Shown in pieces: positions 55,927 to 64,000 of a stretch of 64,000 bases of DNA (positions are counted from its first letter, which is position 1; every line of letters begins with the position of its first letter). The position numbers were made by a program, and so were the translations under genes. The notes beneath the pieces are model-generated. The model did no database searches, was not told the origin of the DNA, and saw only the letters and a list, made by a program, of their open reading frames with translations. Source of the DNA: Parasphingorhabdus sp. (lineage in GTDB: Bacteria > Pseudomonadota > Alphaproteobacteria > Sphingomonadales > Sphingomonadaceae); NCBI GenBank assembly GCA_030373505.1, contig JAUCYS010000007.1, positions 1 to 64,000 of the forward strand, given 5' to 3'.

Positions 55927-56945
55927 GCAGCGAGCAGGACCTCGGTGCGGCAGTGCTGCGCAGCGACCGATTCCGGCTGGAACGGGAAGCGGACTGGATC
56001 CGGCTGGAAGCGATTGTGACGCGGATGGAAAAGGGCAAGGCCCGGCGCCTGTCCGACGAGGATGTGCTGGCCCTGCCGACGCTGTACCGGACTTTGCTGT
56101 CCAGCCTGTCGATCGCCCGGGAAAATTCGCTCGACGCTGGCCTGATCGACTATCTCGAGGGGCTGGCGCTGCGCTCCTATTTTCTGGTCTATGGTACCCA
56201 GACCAGCTTCGCACGCTGGCTCGGCAGCTTCTTTGGTGGCGGCTGGAGCCGGGCGGTGCGGGCTATCCAGCTCGATATCTGGATTGCCCTGTTCGTGATG
56301 ATCGCAGGCGCCGCGATCGGCTATATCCTGGTCGCCGGAAACAGCGACTGGTTCTACGCGCTGGTGCCGGGCGATTTTTCGGACGTGCGCGTGCCGGGCG
56401 CGAGCGAAGAGGCACTGCGCGGTACGCTGTTCGGCGGGCAGAAAGGGGACGGGCTGGGGGTTTTCGCCGCCTTTCTGTTCAGCAACAATGCGCAGGTTGC
56501 GATCCTCGCCTTCGCCCTCGGCTTTGCCTTTGCCATTCCCAGCATATTGCTGCTGATCCACAATATGGCCTTGCTCGGTGCGATGCTCTGGGTGTTTGCG
56601 CAGCGGGGACTGACGGTGGACTTTGTCGGCTGGCTCTCGATCCACGGCACGACCGAGTTGTTTGCGATCCTGCTGGCCGGTGCCGCAGGCATCCATGTCG
56701 GGCGATCAATCGCCTTTCCCGGCGCTCGCTCGCATCTCAAGGCGGCCAGCGATGCCGGCAAGCGGGCCGCACTGGTGATGGCCGGGGTTATCATCATGCT
56801 GATCTGTGCCGGCCTGCTCGAAGGTTTCGCCCGTCAGCTGATCGACAATACCGCCGGACGCTTTGGCGTCGGCGGCGGCATGCTGCTGCTGTGGCTGATC
56901 TATTTCATCGGTTTCGGCCGGGATCGGCGGAGGCCAGGCGCATGA
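55923..56945 (+). CDS. SpoIIM-family (stage II sporulation protein M) membrane protein
   Basis: A 340-residue protein. A cytoplasmic helical N-terminus with coil character (READWIRLEAIVTRMEKG) precedes about five to six transmembrane helices (IWIALFVMIAGAAIGYILVA, AFLFSNNAQVAILAFALGFAF and others) with the HGTTELFAILLAGAAG motif of SpoIIM/CPBP-like proteins. GTG start overlaps TGA of DUF58. In non-sporulating bacteria the family always accompanies MoxR/RDD genes; its role is unknown. Confidence 0.88.
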   Translation: MSSEQDLGAAVLRSDRFRLEREADWIRLEAIVTRMEKGKARRLSDEDVLALPTLYRTLLSSLSIARENSLDAGLIDYLEGLALRSYFLVYGTQTSFARWLGSFFGGGWSRAVRAIQLDIWIALFVMIAGAAIGYILVAGNSDWFYALVPGDFSDVRVPGASEEALRGTLFGGQKGDGLGVFAAFLFSNNAQVAILAFALGFAFAIPSILLLIHNMALLGAMLWVFAQRGLTVDFVGWLSIHGTTELFAILLAGAAGIHVGRSIAFPGARSHLKAASDAGKRAALVMAGVIIMLICAGLLEGFARQLIDNTAGRFGVGGGMLLLWLIYFIGFGRDRRRPGA

Positions 56946-57889
56946 GCGACAGCAGAGCCGTCGAACCCTGGATCCGGCGATCCGCAAACCCGAAGCTTGA
57001 CCGCATCCTGGTCACCCCGGAAGGCGTACCCCTCAATGTGACGGTCGCGGCAGCGGGCGCTCGGGTGGGCGCTCTGCTGCTCGATATCGTGATCATCATC
57101 GGACTGATCCTTCTGGTCACCCTGATCGGAGCGGCGCTGCTCTGGGCCTTTGGCCTTGCTTTTGACGGCGCGCCGGAAAGTGCCAGCGGCCCGCTGCAAT
57201 TTCTGGCCGTCCTCTGGATCATCGCCGTCTTTCTGTTCCGCAATGCCTATTTCCTCTATTTCGAGCTGGGCGACCGGGCTGCGACATGGGGAAAACGGGC
57301 CGTCGGCATCCGGGTCGCGGCGCGCGACGGTGGCCGGCTGACTGCAGAGGCGGTGATCGCGCGCAATATCGTCCGCGATATCGAACTATTTCTGCCGCTG
57401 ATCTTCCTGACCTCCGGCGAGGCCAGCGGCACGATGACCGATCTGACCGCAGTTGCGGGATTTCTCTGGGTGCTGATGTTTCTGCTCTTTCCGCTGTTCA
57501 ACCGGGACCGGCTCCGCGGCGGTGACGTGATCGCGGGCACCTGGGTGATCCAGAATGTGAAGAAGAATCTGGGCAATATTGTTGCCCCGGCAGCCGCGGC
57601 GTCCGGGACGGAGGGAGCGGCGCCGAGTGCGCGCTATCAGTTCTCCGATGAAGATCTGGCAGTCTATGGCGAATATGAACTGCAGACGCTGGAAAATGTC
57701 CTGCGCAGCGACCAGGACGAAGCGCTGCAAAAGGTCGCGGCGTCAATCTGCCAGAAAATCGGCTGGGAACCGGGCAGCGGCGACGAACGGGCCTTTCTCG
57801 AGGCTTATTATACCGCGCTGCGCGCGCGGCTGGAACGCAGCATGAGATTCGGCAAGCGGCGCAAGGACAAGCACAGCGCGCCCGAATGA
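56942..57889 (+). CDS. RDD-family membrane protein
   Basis: A 315-residue protein with three to four transmembrane helices. RVGALLLDIVIIIGLILLV, RAATWGKRAVGIRVAARDGGRLT (the R...D pair, with WGKRAVGIRV) and LFPLFNRDRLRGGDVIAGTWVIQ define the RDD domain. A cytoplasmic C-terminal tail of about 100 residues resembles the DUF with EDLAVYGEYELQTLENVL. The ATG overlaps the SpoIIM stop. It ends the six-gene unit. Confidence 0.9.
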   Translation: MSDSRAVEPWIRRSANPKLDRILVTPEGVPLNVTVAAAGARVGALLLDIVIIIGLILLVTLIGAALLWAFGLAFDGAPESASGPLQFLAVLWIIAVFLFRNAYFLYFELGDRAATWGKRAVGIRVAARDGGRLTAEAVIARNIVRDIELFLPLIFLTSGEASGTMTDLTAVAGFLWVLMFLLFPLFNRDRLRGGDVIAGTWVIQNVKKNLGNIVAPAAAASGTEGAAPSARYQFSDEDLAVYGEYELQTLENVLRSDQDEALQKVAASICQKIGWEPGSGDERAFLEAYYTALRARLERSMRFGKRRKDKHSAPE

Positions 57890-57964
57890 CCGGTGGGATG
57901 CCGATGACCGGGTCGCGCCGATCCGCGCTTGCCGTAGCGTCAGCTTAATTGCGCGGTTAATTGC

Positions 57965-57992
57965 TTGTTTCCGGCGGTTTTCAGCCTATAGT
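57965..57992 (+). promoter_or_regulatory. Predicted promoter of the acyl-CoA dehydrogenase pair
   Basis: TTGTTT (57965-57970) and TATAGT (57987-57992) are 16 bases apart. A strong AAGGAG ribosome site (58010-58015) precedes the ATG at 58020. Confidence 0.5.
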
Positions 57993-58019
57993 CCGGCCCA
58001 ATTCAGACCAAGGAGCGGC

Positions 58020-59219
58020 ATGATGAATCTGGAATTCACAGAAGAAGAAAAGGCCTTTCGCGCCGAAGTGCGTGAATTTATTGACAATAATTATCCCGAA
58101 AATATCGGGACTCGCGGTGTCCAGGACGAGATGAGCCGTGAGGACATGCTCGCCTGGCACAAGATCCTCGGCAAGAAGGGCTGGTCGGTTCCGGCCTGGC
58201 CGAAGGAATATGGCGGCACCGACTGGACGCCGACGCAGCGCTATATCTGGTCGGAAGAAAATGCCCGGAAAAACGCCGTGATGCCGCTGCCGTTCGGCGT
58301 CGCCATGGTCGGTCCGGTGATCTACACATTCGGCAATGACGAACAGAAAGCCGAGCATCTGCCCGGCATCCGCTCGGGTGATGTATGGTGGTGCCAGGGC
58401 TATTCCGAGCCAGGTGCCGGCTCCGATCTGGCCTCGCTGAAGACGACCGCCGTGCGCGATGGCGACGATTATATCATCAACGGCCAGAAAACCTGGACCA
58501 CTTTGGCCCAGCACGCGGACTGGGGCTTCTTCCTCTGCCGCACCGACCCGGATGCGCCGAAGCCGCAGATGGGTATCAGCTTCATTCTGGTCGACATGAA
58601 CACGCCCGGCATCGAGGTCCGACCGATCAAGCTGATCGACGGCGGCCATGAGGTCAACGAGGTGTGGCTGACCGATGTCCGCGTCCCTGCGACCAACCTG
58701 ATCGGTGAGGAAAACAAGGGCTGGACCTATGCCAAGTTCCTGCTCGCCCACGAACGCTCCGGCATCGCCGGCGTTGCGCGCTCCAAGCGCGGCGTGGAGC
58801 AGCTCAAGGAAATCGCCAAGGCGGAAATGCTCGATGGCAAGCCGCTGATCGAGGACATGGGCTTTGCCACCAAGATCAGCCAGCTGGAGATCGACCTTTC
58901 CGCTCTCGAAATCACCGAGCTGCGGACCCTGGCTGGCGAACAGGCCGGCAAGGGACCGGGTCCGGAAAGCTCGCTGCTCAAGGTCAAGGGCACCGAGATC
59001 CAGCAGCGGCTGACGGAACTGACGCTGGAAGCGGTCGGCCATTATGGCGCGCCCGATTTCCGCAGCTTCCCGGATGACGGGTCGAACGATTTCCCGATCG
59101 GGCCGGATTATGCCCATCACGCGGCACCGACCTATTTTAACATGCGCAAGACGTCGATCTACGGCGGGTCCAACGAGATCCAGCGCAATATCATCACCAA
59201 AATGATCCTCGGCCTTTAA
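58020..59219 (+). CDS. Acyl-CoA dehydrogenase, large (alpha) subunit-like
   Basis: A 399-residue flavoprotein. YSEPGAGSDLASLKTTA and KTWTTLAQHADWGF bind FAD and acyl-CoA, and IYGGSNEIQRNII is the C-terminal signature (Gly instead of the MCAD catalytic Glu). LLAHERSGIAG on helix G has a Glu that could be the base. It is followed 24 bases later by a second, shorter dehydrogenase. This arrangement is that of PimC/PimD and ChsE/FadE heteromeric enzymes. AAGGAG precedes the start. Confidence 0.9.
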   Translation: MMNLEFTEEEKAFRAEVREFIDNNYPENIGTRGVQDEMSREDMLAWHKILGKKGWSVPAWPKEYGGTDWTPTQRYIWSEENARKNAVMPLPFGVAMVGPVIYTFGNDEQKAEHLPGIRSGDVWWCQGYSEPGAGSDLASLKTTAVRDGDDYIINGQKTWTTLAQHADWGFFLCRTDPDAPKPQMGISFILVDMNTPGIEVRPIKLIDGGHEVNEVWLTDVRVPATNLIGEENKGWTYAKFLLAHERSGIAGVARSKRGVEQLKEIAKAEMLDGKPLIEDMGFATKISQLEIDLSALEITELRTLAGEQAGKGPGPESSLLKVKGTEIQQRLTELTLEAVGHYGAPDFRSFPDDGSNDFPIGPDYAHHAAPTYFNMRKTSIYGGSNEIQRNIITKMILGL

Positions 59220-59243
59220 GCGGACCGGGACAGGGGAACCAAT

Positions 59244-60377
59244 ATGCATTTCGATTTTACCGACGAACAGAATATGGTGCGCGATGGCATTTCGCGCCTG
59301 ATCCGGGAACAATATGACTGGGACACGCGGCGCAAGGTCGTCGAAAGCGACTCCGGCTGGCGGCCCGAGCTTTGGGCCCAGCTCGCCGAACTCGGGATGC
59401 TCGCGGCGCCTTTCCCGGAAGAAGATGGCGGCTTCGGCGGCGCCACCGAAGCCATGATAATCATGGAAGAATTCGGCAAGGGCCTGGCGGTCGAGCCGTT
59501 CATTCCGACCGTCGTCTGTGCTGGCGGTGCGCTCAAACATGGCGGCAGCGCGGCGCAGCGCGAGGAATATATCGGCGGAATCATTTCCGGCGAGATGGTC
59601 TTTGCCTTTGCCTATGCCGAACCGCGCGGGCGCTATGATCTGGCCAATCTCGAAACCACGGCGAAGGCCGATGGCGGCGATTATGTGCTGAACGGCCACA
59701 AGGCCGTCGTGATCGGTGCCCCCTGGGCGACCCATCTGGTGGTGACCGCACGGACTTCGGGCGGACAGACCGACAGGGACGGCGTCTCCGTCTTTGTCGT
59801 CGCCAAGGATGCCCAGGGCGTCAGCACCCGTGACTATGCCACGGTCGACGGCCGCCGCGCTTCGGAAGTCTATTTCGAGAATGTGAAAGTCTCGGGCGAT
59901 GCGCTGATCGGTGACGCCGACAATGGCCTGCCGCTGATCGAGAAGGTGGTCGACGAAGCCACAGCCGCGGTCTGTGCCGAAGCGGTCGGTGCGATGAAGG
60001 TCACCAACGAGACCACCCTCGACTATTCGCGCCAGCGCAAGCAGTTCGGTGTGCCGATCGGCTCCTTCCAGGTGCTGCAGCACCGCATGGCGGACATGCT
60101 GATGGAATATGAGCAGTCGGTGTCGATGTGCTATCTCGCGACGATCAAGCTCGACGAGGATGACGCGACCCGCAAGAAAAATGTCTCCGCTGCCAAGGTC
60201 CGCATCGGCCAGGCCGGCCGCTTCATCGGCCAGTCGGCGATCCAGACCCATGGCGGCATGGGCATGACCGACGAACTCGCCGTGGGCAGCTATTTCAAGC
60301 GGCTGTCAATCATCGAGGGCGAGTTCGGCAGCGTCGACCATCATATGCGGCGGCATATCGCGCTGACCGCGGGGTAG
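59244..60377 (+). CDS. Acyl-CoA dehydrogenase, small (beta) subunit-like
   Basis: A 377-residue protein of the same fold with clear divergence. It has FAYAEPRGRYDLANLETTA and RKQFGVPIGSFQVLQHRMADM, but lacks the C-terminal IYxGxxEI signature, ending in KRLSIIEGEFGSVDHHMRRH. Such subunits lack or share the active site in heteromeric dehydrogenases that act on bulky or dicarboxylic CoA esters (PimD type). The short spacing and matching style suggest an alpha-beta partner of the gene upstream. Confidence 0.87.
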   Translation: MHFDFTDEQNMVRDGISRLIREQYDWDTRRKVVESDSGWRPELWAQLAELGMLAAPFPEEDGGFGGATEAMIIMEEFGKGLAVEPFIPTVVCAGGALKHGGSAAQREEYIGGIISGEMVFAFAYAEPRGRYDLANLETTAKADGGDYVLNGHKAVVIGAPWATHLVVTARTSGGQTDRDGVSVFVVAKDAQGVSTRDYATVDGRRASEVYFENVKVSGDALIGDADNGLPLIEKVVDEATAAVCAEAVGAMKVTNETTLDYSRQRKQFGVPIGSFQVLQHRMADMLMEYEQSVSMCYLATIKLDEDDATRKKNVSAAKVRIGQAGRFIGQSAIQTHGGMGMTDELAVGSYFKRLSIIEGEFGSVDHHMRRHIALTAG

Positions 60378-60388
60378 CTCCACCAAAC

Positions 60389-60470
60389 CCGTTCGCCCTG
60401 AGCCTGTCGAAGGACGAGCGCGGCACCGAAAGCTGGTTCGGATGGGCTTCGACAGGCTCAGGACGAACGG
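60389..60470. repeat. REP-like inverted repeat, family A copy 3
   Basis: The left arm CCGTTCGCCCTGAGCCTGTC is extended by GAAG; the right arm is CTTCGACAGGCTCAGGACGA extended by ACGG, with a 34-base spacer. The same GCTGAGC/GCCTGTCGAA core occurs at 26.6 and 28.7 kb. Confidence 0.82.
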
Positions 60471-60504
60471 CACCGGGGCCGAAATGAAGTTTGCCCTATC
60501 AATT

Positions 60505-60540
60505 AAGGGGATAGCGCCTGTCTGGCTCTGTCCCCTTTTT
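60505..60540 (+). terminator. Possible terminator after the acyl-CoA dehydrogenase pair
   Basis: AAGGGGA (60505-60511) pairs with TCCCCTT (60531-60537) across a 19-base loop, and TTT follows. The large loop makes it uncertain. Confidence 0.45.
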
Positions 60541-60577
60541 CACGCTACGCCTGCTGCATCCTTTGGAGAGGGTGCAG

Positions 60578-61879
60578 ATGAAAACCAACACCGGACCGGC
60601 CGCTGGCGGCGTCTATCGCTATTATGTCCTGGTCATGCTCATGCTGACCTTCATGTTCAACATCGCCGACCGGCTGGTGATGTCGATCCTGATCGAGGAC
60701 ATCAAGGCGGAGTTCGTCCTGAGCGACACGCAGATCGGACTGCTCGCCGGCACGGCCTTCACCTTCTTCTACCTGATCCTGGGTATTCCGGCCGGGCGGC
60801 TGGCCGACCGCACCAACCGCAAGACGATGGTTGCGGTGTCGCTGGCCCTGTGGAGCTTGATGTCGGCGCTGTGCGGTGCGGCGCTCGGTTTCTGGACCCT
60901 GCTGCTCGCCCGGCTCGGTGTCGGGGTCGGCGAGGCCGGTGGCGGTCCGCCCTCCGCGTCGATCATCACCGACTATTTCGCGCCGCACGAACTGTCGCGG
61001 GCGATGGGCATATTTGCCGCCGGAGCGGTGCTGGGACCGGTGCTCGGCTATGTCGCCGGCGGGCTGATCGCCGAGGCCTATGGCTGGCGCTGGACCTTCG
61101 TGATTCTGGGCCTGCCCGGCATATTGCTCGGCATCCTGCTATACTACACGGTCCGCGAACCCAGGCGCGGCCGCTTTTATACCCGAAAGGCGCAGCAAGT
61201 CGTCTCGGACAAGCAGGAGCCGTTTCTGGTGACCATGCGCTCCTTATGGGCGAACAGCGTCTTTGTCCGGGTGGTCGTTGCCAACAGCTTCACCAACATG
61301 CCGGCCTATGCCTTCGCCATCTGGCTGGCACCGATGCTGATCCGCAATTTTGATCTGACGTCGGGAGAGGTGGGCGTATATCTTGGTGCGATGCTGTTTT
61401 TTGGCGGCGTGCCGGGGATGATATTGGGCGGCTATCTCGCCGACTTTCTTGCCCGCAAAAATCCTCGCTGGCGGCCATGGTATTGCGGCGTGGCGGTTTT
61501 TCTGACCATGCCATTCTGGATCCTCTGTCTGCTGACCACGAGTCTGGAAGTCACGCTCGGACTCTATATCTGCGGCTATATCCTGCTGGTCTCGACGCAG
61601 GGCGCGGCGATTTCCATGGTTCAGGCTGCGGTGCTGCCAACCGAGCGCGGCACCGCCTCCTCGATCAGCAGCCTCTCGATCACATTGCTTGGCTACGGTA
61701 TCGGGCCGGCGCTGATCGGGCTGATGAGCGACAGCTGGGCCGGTGCCTATGGCAGCCTGTCGCTCAACTATGCGGTCATCGCGACCGTGCTGGTCAGCCT
61801 GTCGCTGGCAACGGTGCTGTTCTGGTGGACCGGCAAGGCGGTGATGGAAGAGCTGGAGCCATCCCTGGCTCCGGCCTGA
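60578..61879 (+). CDS. MFS transporter, Spinster-like
   Basis: A 433-residue permease with twelve predicted helices. LIEDIKAEFVLSDTQIGLLAGTAF is seen as LSDTQIGLLAGTAF, the family N-terminal block; GRLADRTNRKTM is the loop 2-3 motif, LLLARLGVGVGEAGGGPPS the conserved helix 4, and FMFNIADRLVMS helix 1. These signatures match Spinster/sugar-phosphate-like MFS proteins common in sphingomonads next to catabolic genes. GGAGAGG precedes ATG 60578, preferred to a TTG at 60563. The substrate is unknown. Confidence 0.88.
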   Translation: MKTNTGPAAGGVYRYYVLVMLMLTFMFNIADRLVMSILIEDIKAEFVLSDTQIGLLAGTAFTFFYLILGIPAGRLADRTNRKTMVAVSLALWSLMSALCGAALGFWTLLLARLGVGVGEAGGGPPSASIITDYFAPHELSRAMGIFAAGAVLGPVLGYVAGGLIAEAYGWRWTFVILGLPGILLGILLYYTVREPRRGRFYTRKAQQVVSDKQEPFLVTMRSLWANSVFVRVVVANSFTNMPAYAFAIWLAPMLIRNFDLTSGEVGVYLGAMLFFGGVPGMILGGYLADFLARKNPRWRPWYCGVAVFLTMPFWILCLLTTSLEVTLGLYICGYILLVSTQGAAISMVQAAVLPTERGTASSISSLSITLLGYGIGPALIGLMSDSWAGAYGSLSLNYAVIATVLVSLSLATVLFWWTGKAVMEELEPSLAPA

Positions 61880-61880
61880 A

Positions 61881-62621
61881 TCACAGCAGCAAGCCACCGT
61901 CCGCGATGATGGTCTGGCCGACAATATAATTGGCAAGCGGCGAGGCCAGAAACAGCGCCAGCCCGGCCATGTCATCGGGATCGCCGATCCGGCCCATCGG
62001 GATGGACTCGATCGTGGCTTTCCGGCGCTTGGGATTGTCGGTGGTGACCCTGGTCATCTTGGTCGCGATCAGCCCGGGAGCAATGCCGTTGACTCGGATG
62101 CCGTCGGGCGCCCAGGCCTTGCCCAGGGTCCGGGTCAGGCCGGCGGCACCGGCCTTGGACGCATTATAGGCGGGATTGCCGACCGTGGCGTGGAAGGCGG
62201 CGGTCGAGCTGATGATGATCAGCGAACCCCGAGCCGCCTTCAGCAGATCGTAAAATTGCCCAGCGCAAGTCATCAGGCTGTTGAGATTGACCTGGACCAC
62301 CTTGGCGAAATTATCCGGCTCGAATTCGGCGCGCTTGTACAAGACCATGCCCTGCGAGCAGACCAGCACGTCCATCCGGTCGAACTTTTTCCGCAGCGCG
62401 ATGATCGCCGCATCATCGGCGGCATCCAGCTGGTGATAGGTAAGGCCGTCGAGATCGGATCCATCCGCCTTGTCGTAATCGGTTTCGCCGGCTCTGGTTC
62501 CGGTGACATGTACGTCCGCGCCGCAGCCGCGAAAGGCCTGCGCGGTGGCATTGCCGATTCCGCTCGAGCCGCCGATGATGCAGACGGTCTTGCCGCGAAA
62601 GTCGAGGGACGTGTCGATCAT
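61881..62621 (-). CDS. Short-chain dehydrogenase/reductase
   Basis: Classical SDR of 246 residues. IIGGSSGIGNATA is the NAD(P)-binding loop, ISSTAAFHAT supplies the catalytic Ser, YNASKAGAAGL the YxxxK, and IRVNGIAPGLIATKM the C-terminal block. VCSQGMV stands where NAG is usual. The stop lies two bases from the end of the convergent MFS gene. Substrate unknown. Confidence 0.9.
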   Translation of the reverse strand: MIDTSLDFRGKTVCIIGGSSGIGNATAQAFRGCGADVHVTGTRAGETDYDKADGSDLDGLTYHQLDAADDAAIIALRKKFDRMDVLVCSQGMVLYKRAEFEPDNFAKVVQVNLNSLMTCAGQFYDLLKAARGSLIIISSTAAFHATVGNPAYNASKAGAAGLTRTLGKAWAPDGIRVNGIAPGLIATKMTRVTTDNPKRRKATIESIPMGRIGDPDDMAGLALFLASPLANYIVGQTIIADGGLLL

Positions 62622-62710
62622 GATCTTCTCCTATGCAATTGACTATTGGCCGACCATTTGCGGATCGTCTAGACCCGCCACCAGATATGGCTGGATACGG
62701 AGCAGAAAAA

Positions 62711-63481
62711 ATGGACATCCCCTTTTCCCTCGCCGGGCGGACGGCGCTGATCGCAGGCGCCTCATCGGGTTTTGGTGCCCGTTTTGCCAAACTTTTTGCC
62801 AAGGCCGGTGCGCGTGTTGTCCTTGGTGCAAGACGGACCGATCGCACGGCAGAACTGGCGGAAAAGATCAAGGCTGGCGGTGGCGAAGCGCTGGCGGTTC
62901 CGCTCGATGTGACGGACGAAGCGTCGATTGTCGCTGCCTATGATGCGGCTGAGGAGGCATTCGGCACGGTCGATTCGATCGTCGCCAATGCCGGTGTCGC
63001 GGCGACGGGCCGCTCGACCGATGTCCCGGTCGACCGGCTGCAGATGCTGCTCGATACCAATTTCAAGGGAGTCTATCTGGTCGCGCGCGAAGGGGCCAAG
63101 CGGCTGATCGCCAGCGGCAGCCGCGAAAAGGAAAATGGCCGGATCGTGATTATCGGCTCGATCACTTCGCGGCTCACCGGCGAAGGCGACAGTGCCTATG
63201 CCGCAAGCAAGGCTGGTGTGACGCATCTGAGCCGCAATCTTGCGCGCGAATGGGTGCGGCAGGGGGTGAATGTGAACACGATCCATCCCGGCTATATTCC
63301 CACCGAAATCCAGGGCGACTGGTACCAGACCGCTGGCGGCCAAGCGCAGATCGCCGGTTTCCATCGCCGCCGGCTGCAGGATATCGAATCGCTCGACCCG
63401 ATGATGCTCTATTTCTCGTCCGACGCCTCCCGCATGGTGACCGGATCGGATATCATCATCGATGACGGCCAGTCGCTCTGA
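62711..63481 (+). CDS. Short-chain dehydrogenase/reductase
   Basis: Classical SDR of 256 residues. LIAGASSGFGARFA is the cofactor loop, VANAGVAATG the NAG motif, IIGSITSRLT the Ser, YAASKAGVTHLSRNLA the YxxxK, and VNTIHPGYIPTEI the following block. ATG at 62711 (MDIPFSLAGRTALI) matches the family start; the frame is open to 62633. It is divergent from the previous SDR across 89 bases, so the pair may share regulation. Probably an alcohol or hydroxyacyl-CoA oxidoreductase. Confidence 0.9.
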   Translation: MDIPFSLAGRTALIAGASSGFGARFAKLFAKAGARVVLGARRTDRTAELAEKIKAGGGEALAVPLDVTDEASIVAAYDAAEEAFGTVDSIVANAGVAATGRSTDVPVDRLQMLLDTNFKGVYLVAREGAKRLIASGSREKENGRIVIIGSITSRLTGEGDSAYAASKAGVTHLSRNLAREWVRQGVNVNTIHPGYIPTEIQGDWYQTAGGQAQIAGFHRRRLQDIESLDPMMLYFSSDASRMVTGSDIIIDDGQSL

Positions 63482-63542
63482 CCGCAGACCCCTAATTAAA
63501 CAAAGGGTCCCGGACGCAAAATAAACCTGTCATAGCTTGCCT

Positions 63543-64000
63543 ATGGCAGAGGACATTCGCCCCAACGAGGGCCTTGAAAACACGGCAGATTCCGCATCTG
63601 CCTCGACCCGGCGGTCCAATTATGCGCTCGCCGTGCTGTTCATCGTCACCATGCTCAACTTTCTCGACCGGCAGGTGATCTCGATTGTCGCCGAACCGAT
63701 CAAGCGTGATCTTGGCCTTTCCGACACCCAGTTGGGCCTGATGACCGGTCTGTCCTTTGCCGTTTTCTACACCACGCTGGCGATCCCGCTGGCGGCGCTG
63801 GCCGACAAATGGAACCGCAGCCGGATCATCGGCATTGCTATCGCCATCTGGTCGCTGATGACCGTGCTATGCGGACTGGCCGGCAGTTTCGTTCAGCTGT
63901 TTCTCGCCCGGGTCGGAGTCGGCATCGGCGAAGCGGGGTCCGCCCCGGCCTCGCACAGCCTGATTGCTGATCTGTTTCCGCCCGAACGACGGGCCGGCGC
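63543..64000 (+). CDS. MFS transporter, Spinster-like (partial, cut by window end)
   Basis: The first 152 codons of a permease are present and the frame stays open at base 64000. LNFLDRQVISIVAEPIKRDLGLSDTQLGL (seen as FLDRQVISIVAEPIKRDL) and LADKWNRSRIIG are the Spinster-family N-terminal signatures, and FLARVGVGIGEAGSAPASHSL is helix 4. It closely parallels the MFS gene at 60578, so two related transporters flank the SDR pair. A loose repeat (GACCC ... GGGTC, 63487-63510) precedes it. Confidence 0.86.
   Translation, partial: MAEDIRPNEGLENTADSASASTRRSNYALAVLFIVTMLNFLDRQVISIVAEPIKRDLGLSDTQLGLMTGLSFAVFYTTLAIPLAALADKWNRSRIIGIAIAIWSLMTVLCGLAGSFVQLFLARVGVGIGEAGSAPASHSLIADLFPPERRAG

Noticed and set aside
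57945-57960. TTAA-N8-TTAA upstream of the acyl-CoA dehydrogenase pair
   Set aside because: Spacing is 8, not the 7 required for a CtrA box.
57981-60251. A long open frame on the minus strand opposite the acyl-CoA dehydrogenase pair
   Set aside because: It is a GC-rich shadow with no recognisable domain; the two plus-strand genes have clear motifs, RBS and family lengths.

Overview
The window is alphaproteobacterial DNA of fairly high GC. It carries about 50 protein genes and no rRNA, tRNA, CRISPR array, insertion sequence or prophage that I could find. It appears to be two pieces joined together.

Piece 1 (1 to about 6.8 kb) holds dnaQ-coaE-aroE-maf-ppsR on the minus strand and hemE-hemJ-rho on the plus strand, the classic origin-flanking order of many Alphaproteobacteria. 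The encoded proteins look like those of Hyphomicrobiales (Rhizobiales). Six of these genes are broken by ten single-base indels, several in homopolymers. The gap between ppsR and hemE holds DnaA boxes and is a candidate oriC.

Piece 2 (about 6.8 kb to the end) looks like Sphingomonadales, and I saw no frameshift in it. The change happens inside rho: the N-terminal three quarters of the protein is Hyphomicrobiales-like and the last ~60 residues are Sphingomonadales-like. A chimeric assembly through this very conserved gene is the simplest explanation; natural recombination is the alternative.

Layout of piece 2. 7.2-10.2 kb: small housekeeping and unknown genes (monooxygenase-fold, TerC, P-loop NTPase, dienelactone hydrolase). 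10.25-15.9 kb: mnmE-mnmG-rsmG-parA-parB with three parS sites embedded in or between the genes. 16.1-20.5 kb: a chaperone/usher-like surface-fibre locus (DUF4402 pilin, PapD-type chaperone, usher-like barrel) with a CtrA box upstream and a terminator after the pilin gene. 20.6-22.4 kb: alpha/beta hydrolase and lipid-kinase-like genes. 22.4-37.1 kb: acyl-CoA catabolism, made of a biotin-dependent carboxylase cluster resembling Liu/Atu pathways under a divergent TetR regulator, then FadB-like, thiolase and acyl-CoA dehydrogenase genes. 37.2-46.9 kb: FMN reductase, sugar epimerase, Oar-like TonB-dependent receptor, 2OG-Fe oxygenase, uridine kinase, nucleoside transporter, LOG protein and queuosine-precursor transporter. 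46.9-50.7 kb: a molybdenum hydroxylase unit with its own cytochrome c and a MocA-like transferase. 50.8-57.9 kb: a MoxR/DUF58 six-gene operon with every junction overlapping, plus a divergent membrane protein. 58.0-64.0 kb: a pair of acyl-CoA dehydrogenases, two Spinster-type MFS transporters (one cut by the window end) and two SDRs.

The gene content of piece 2 fits an aerobic heterotroph that degrades lipid-like or isoprenoid carboxylic acids through CoA esters. REP-like inverted repeats in the 26-30 kb and 60 kb gaps are typical of such genomes.
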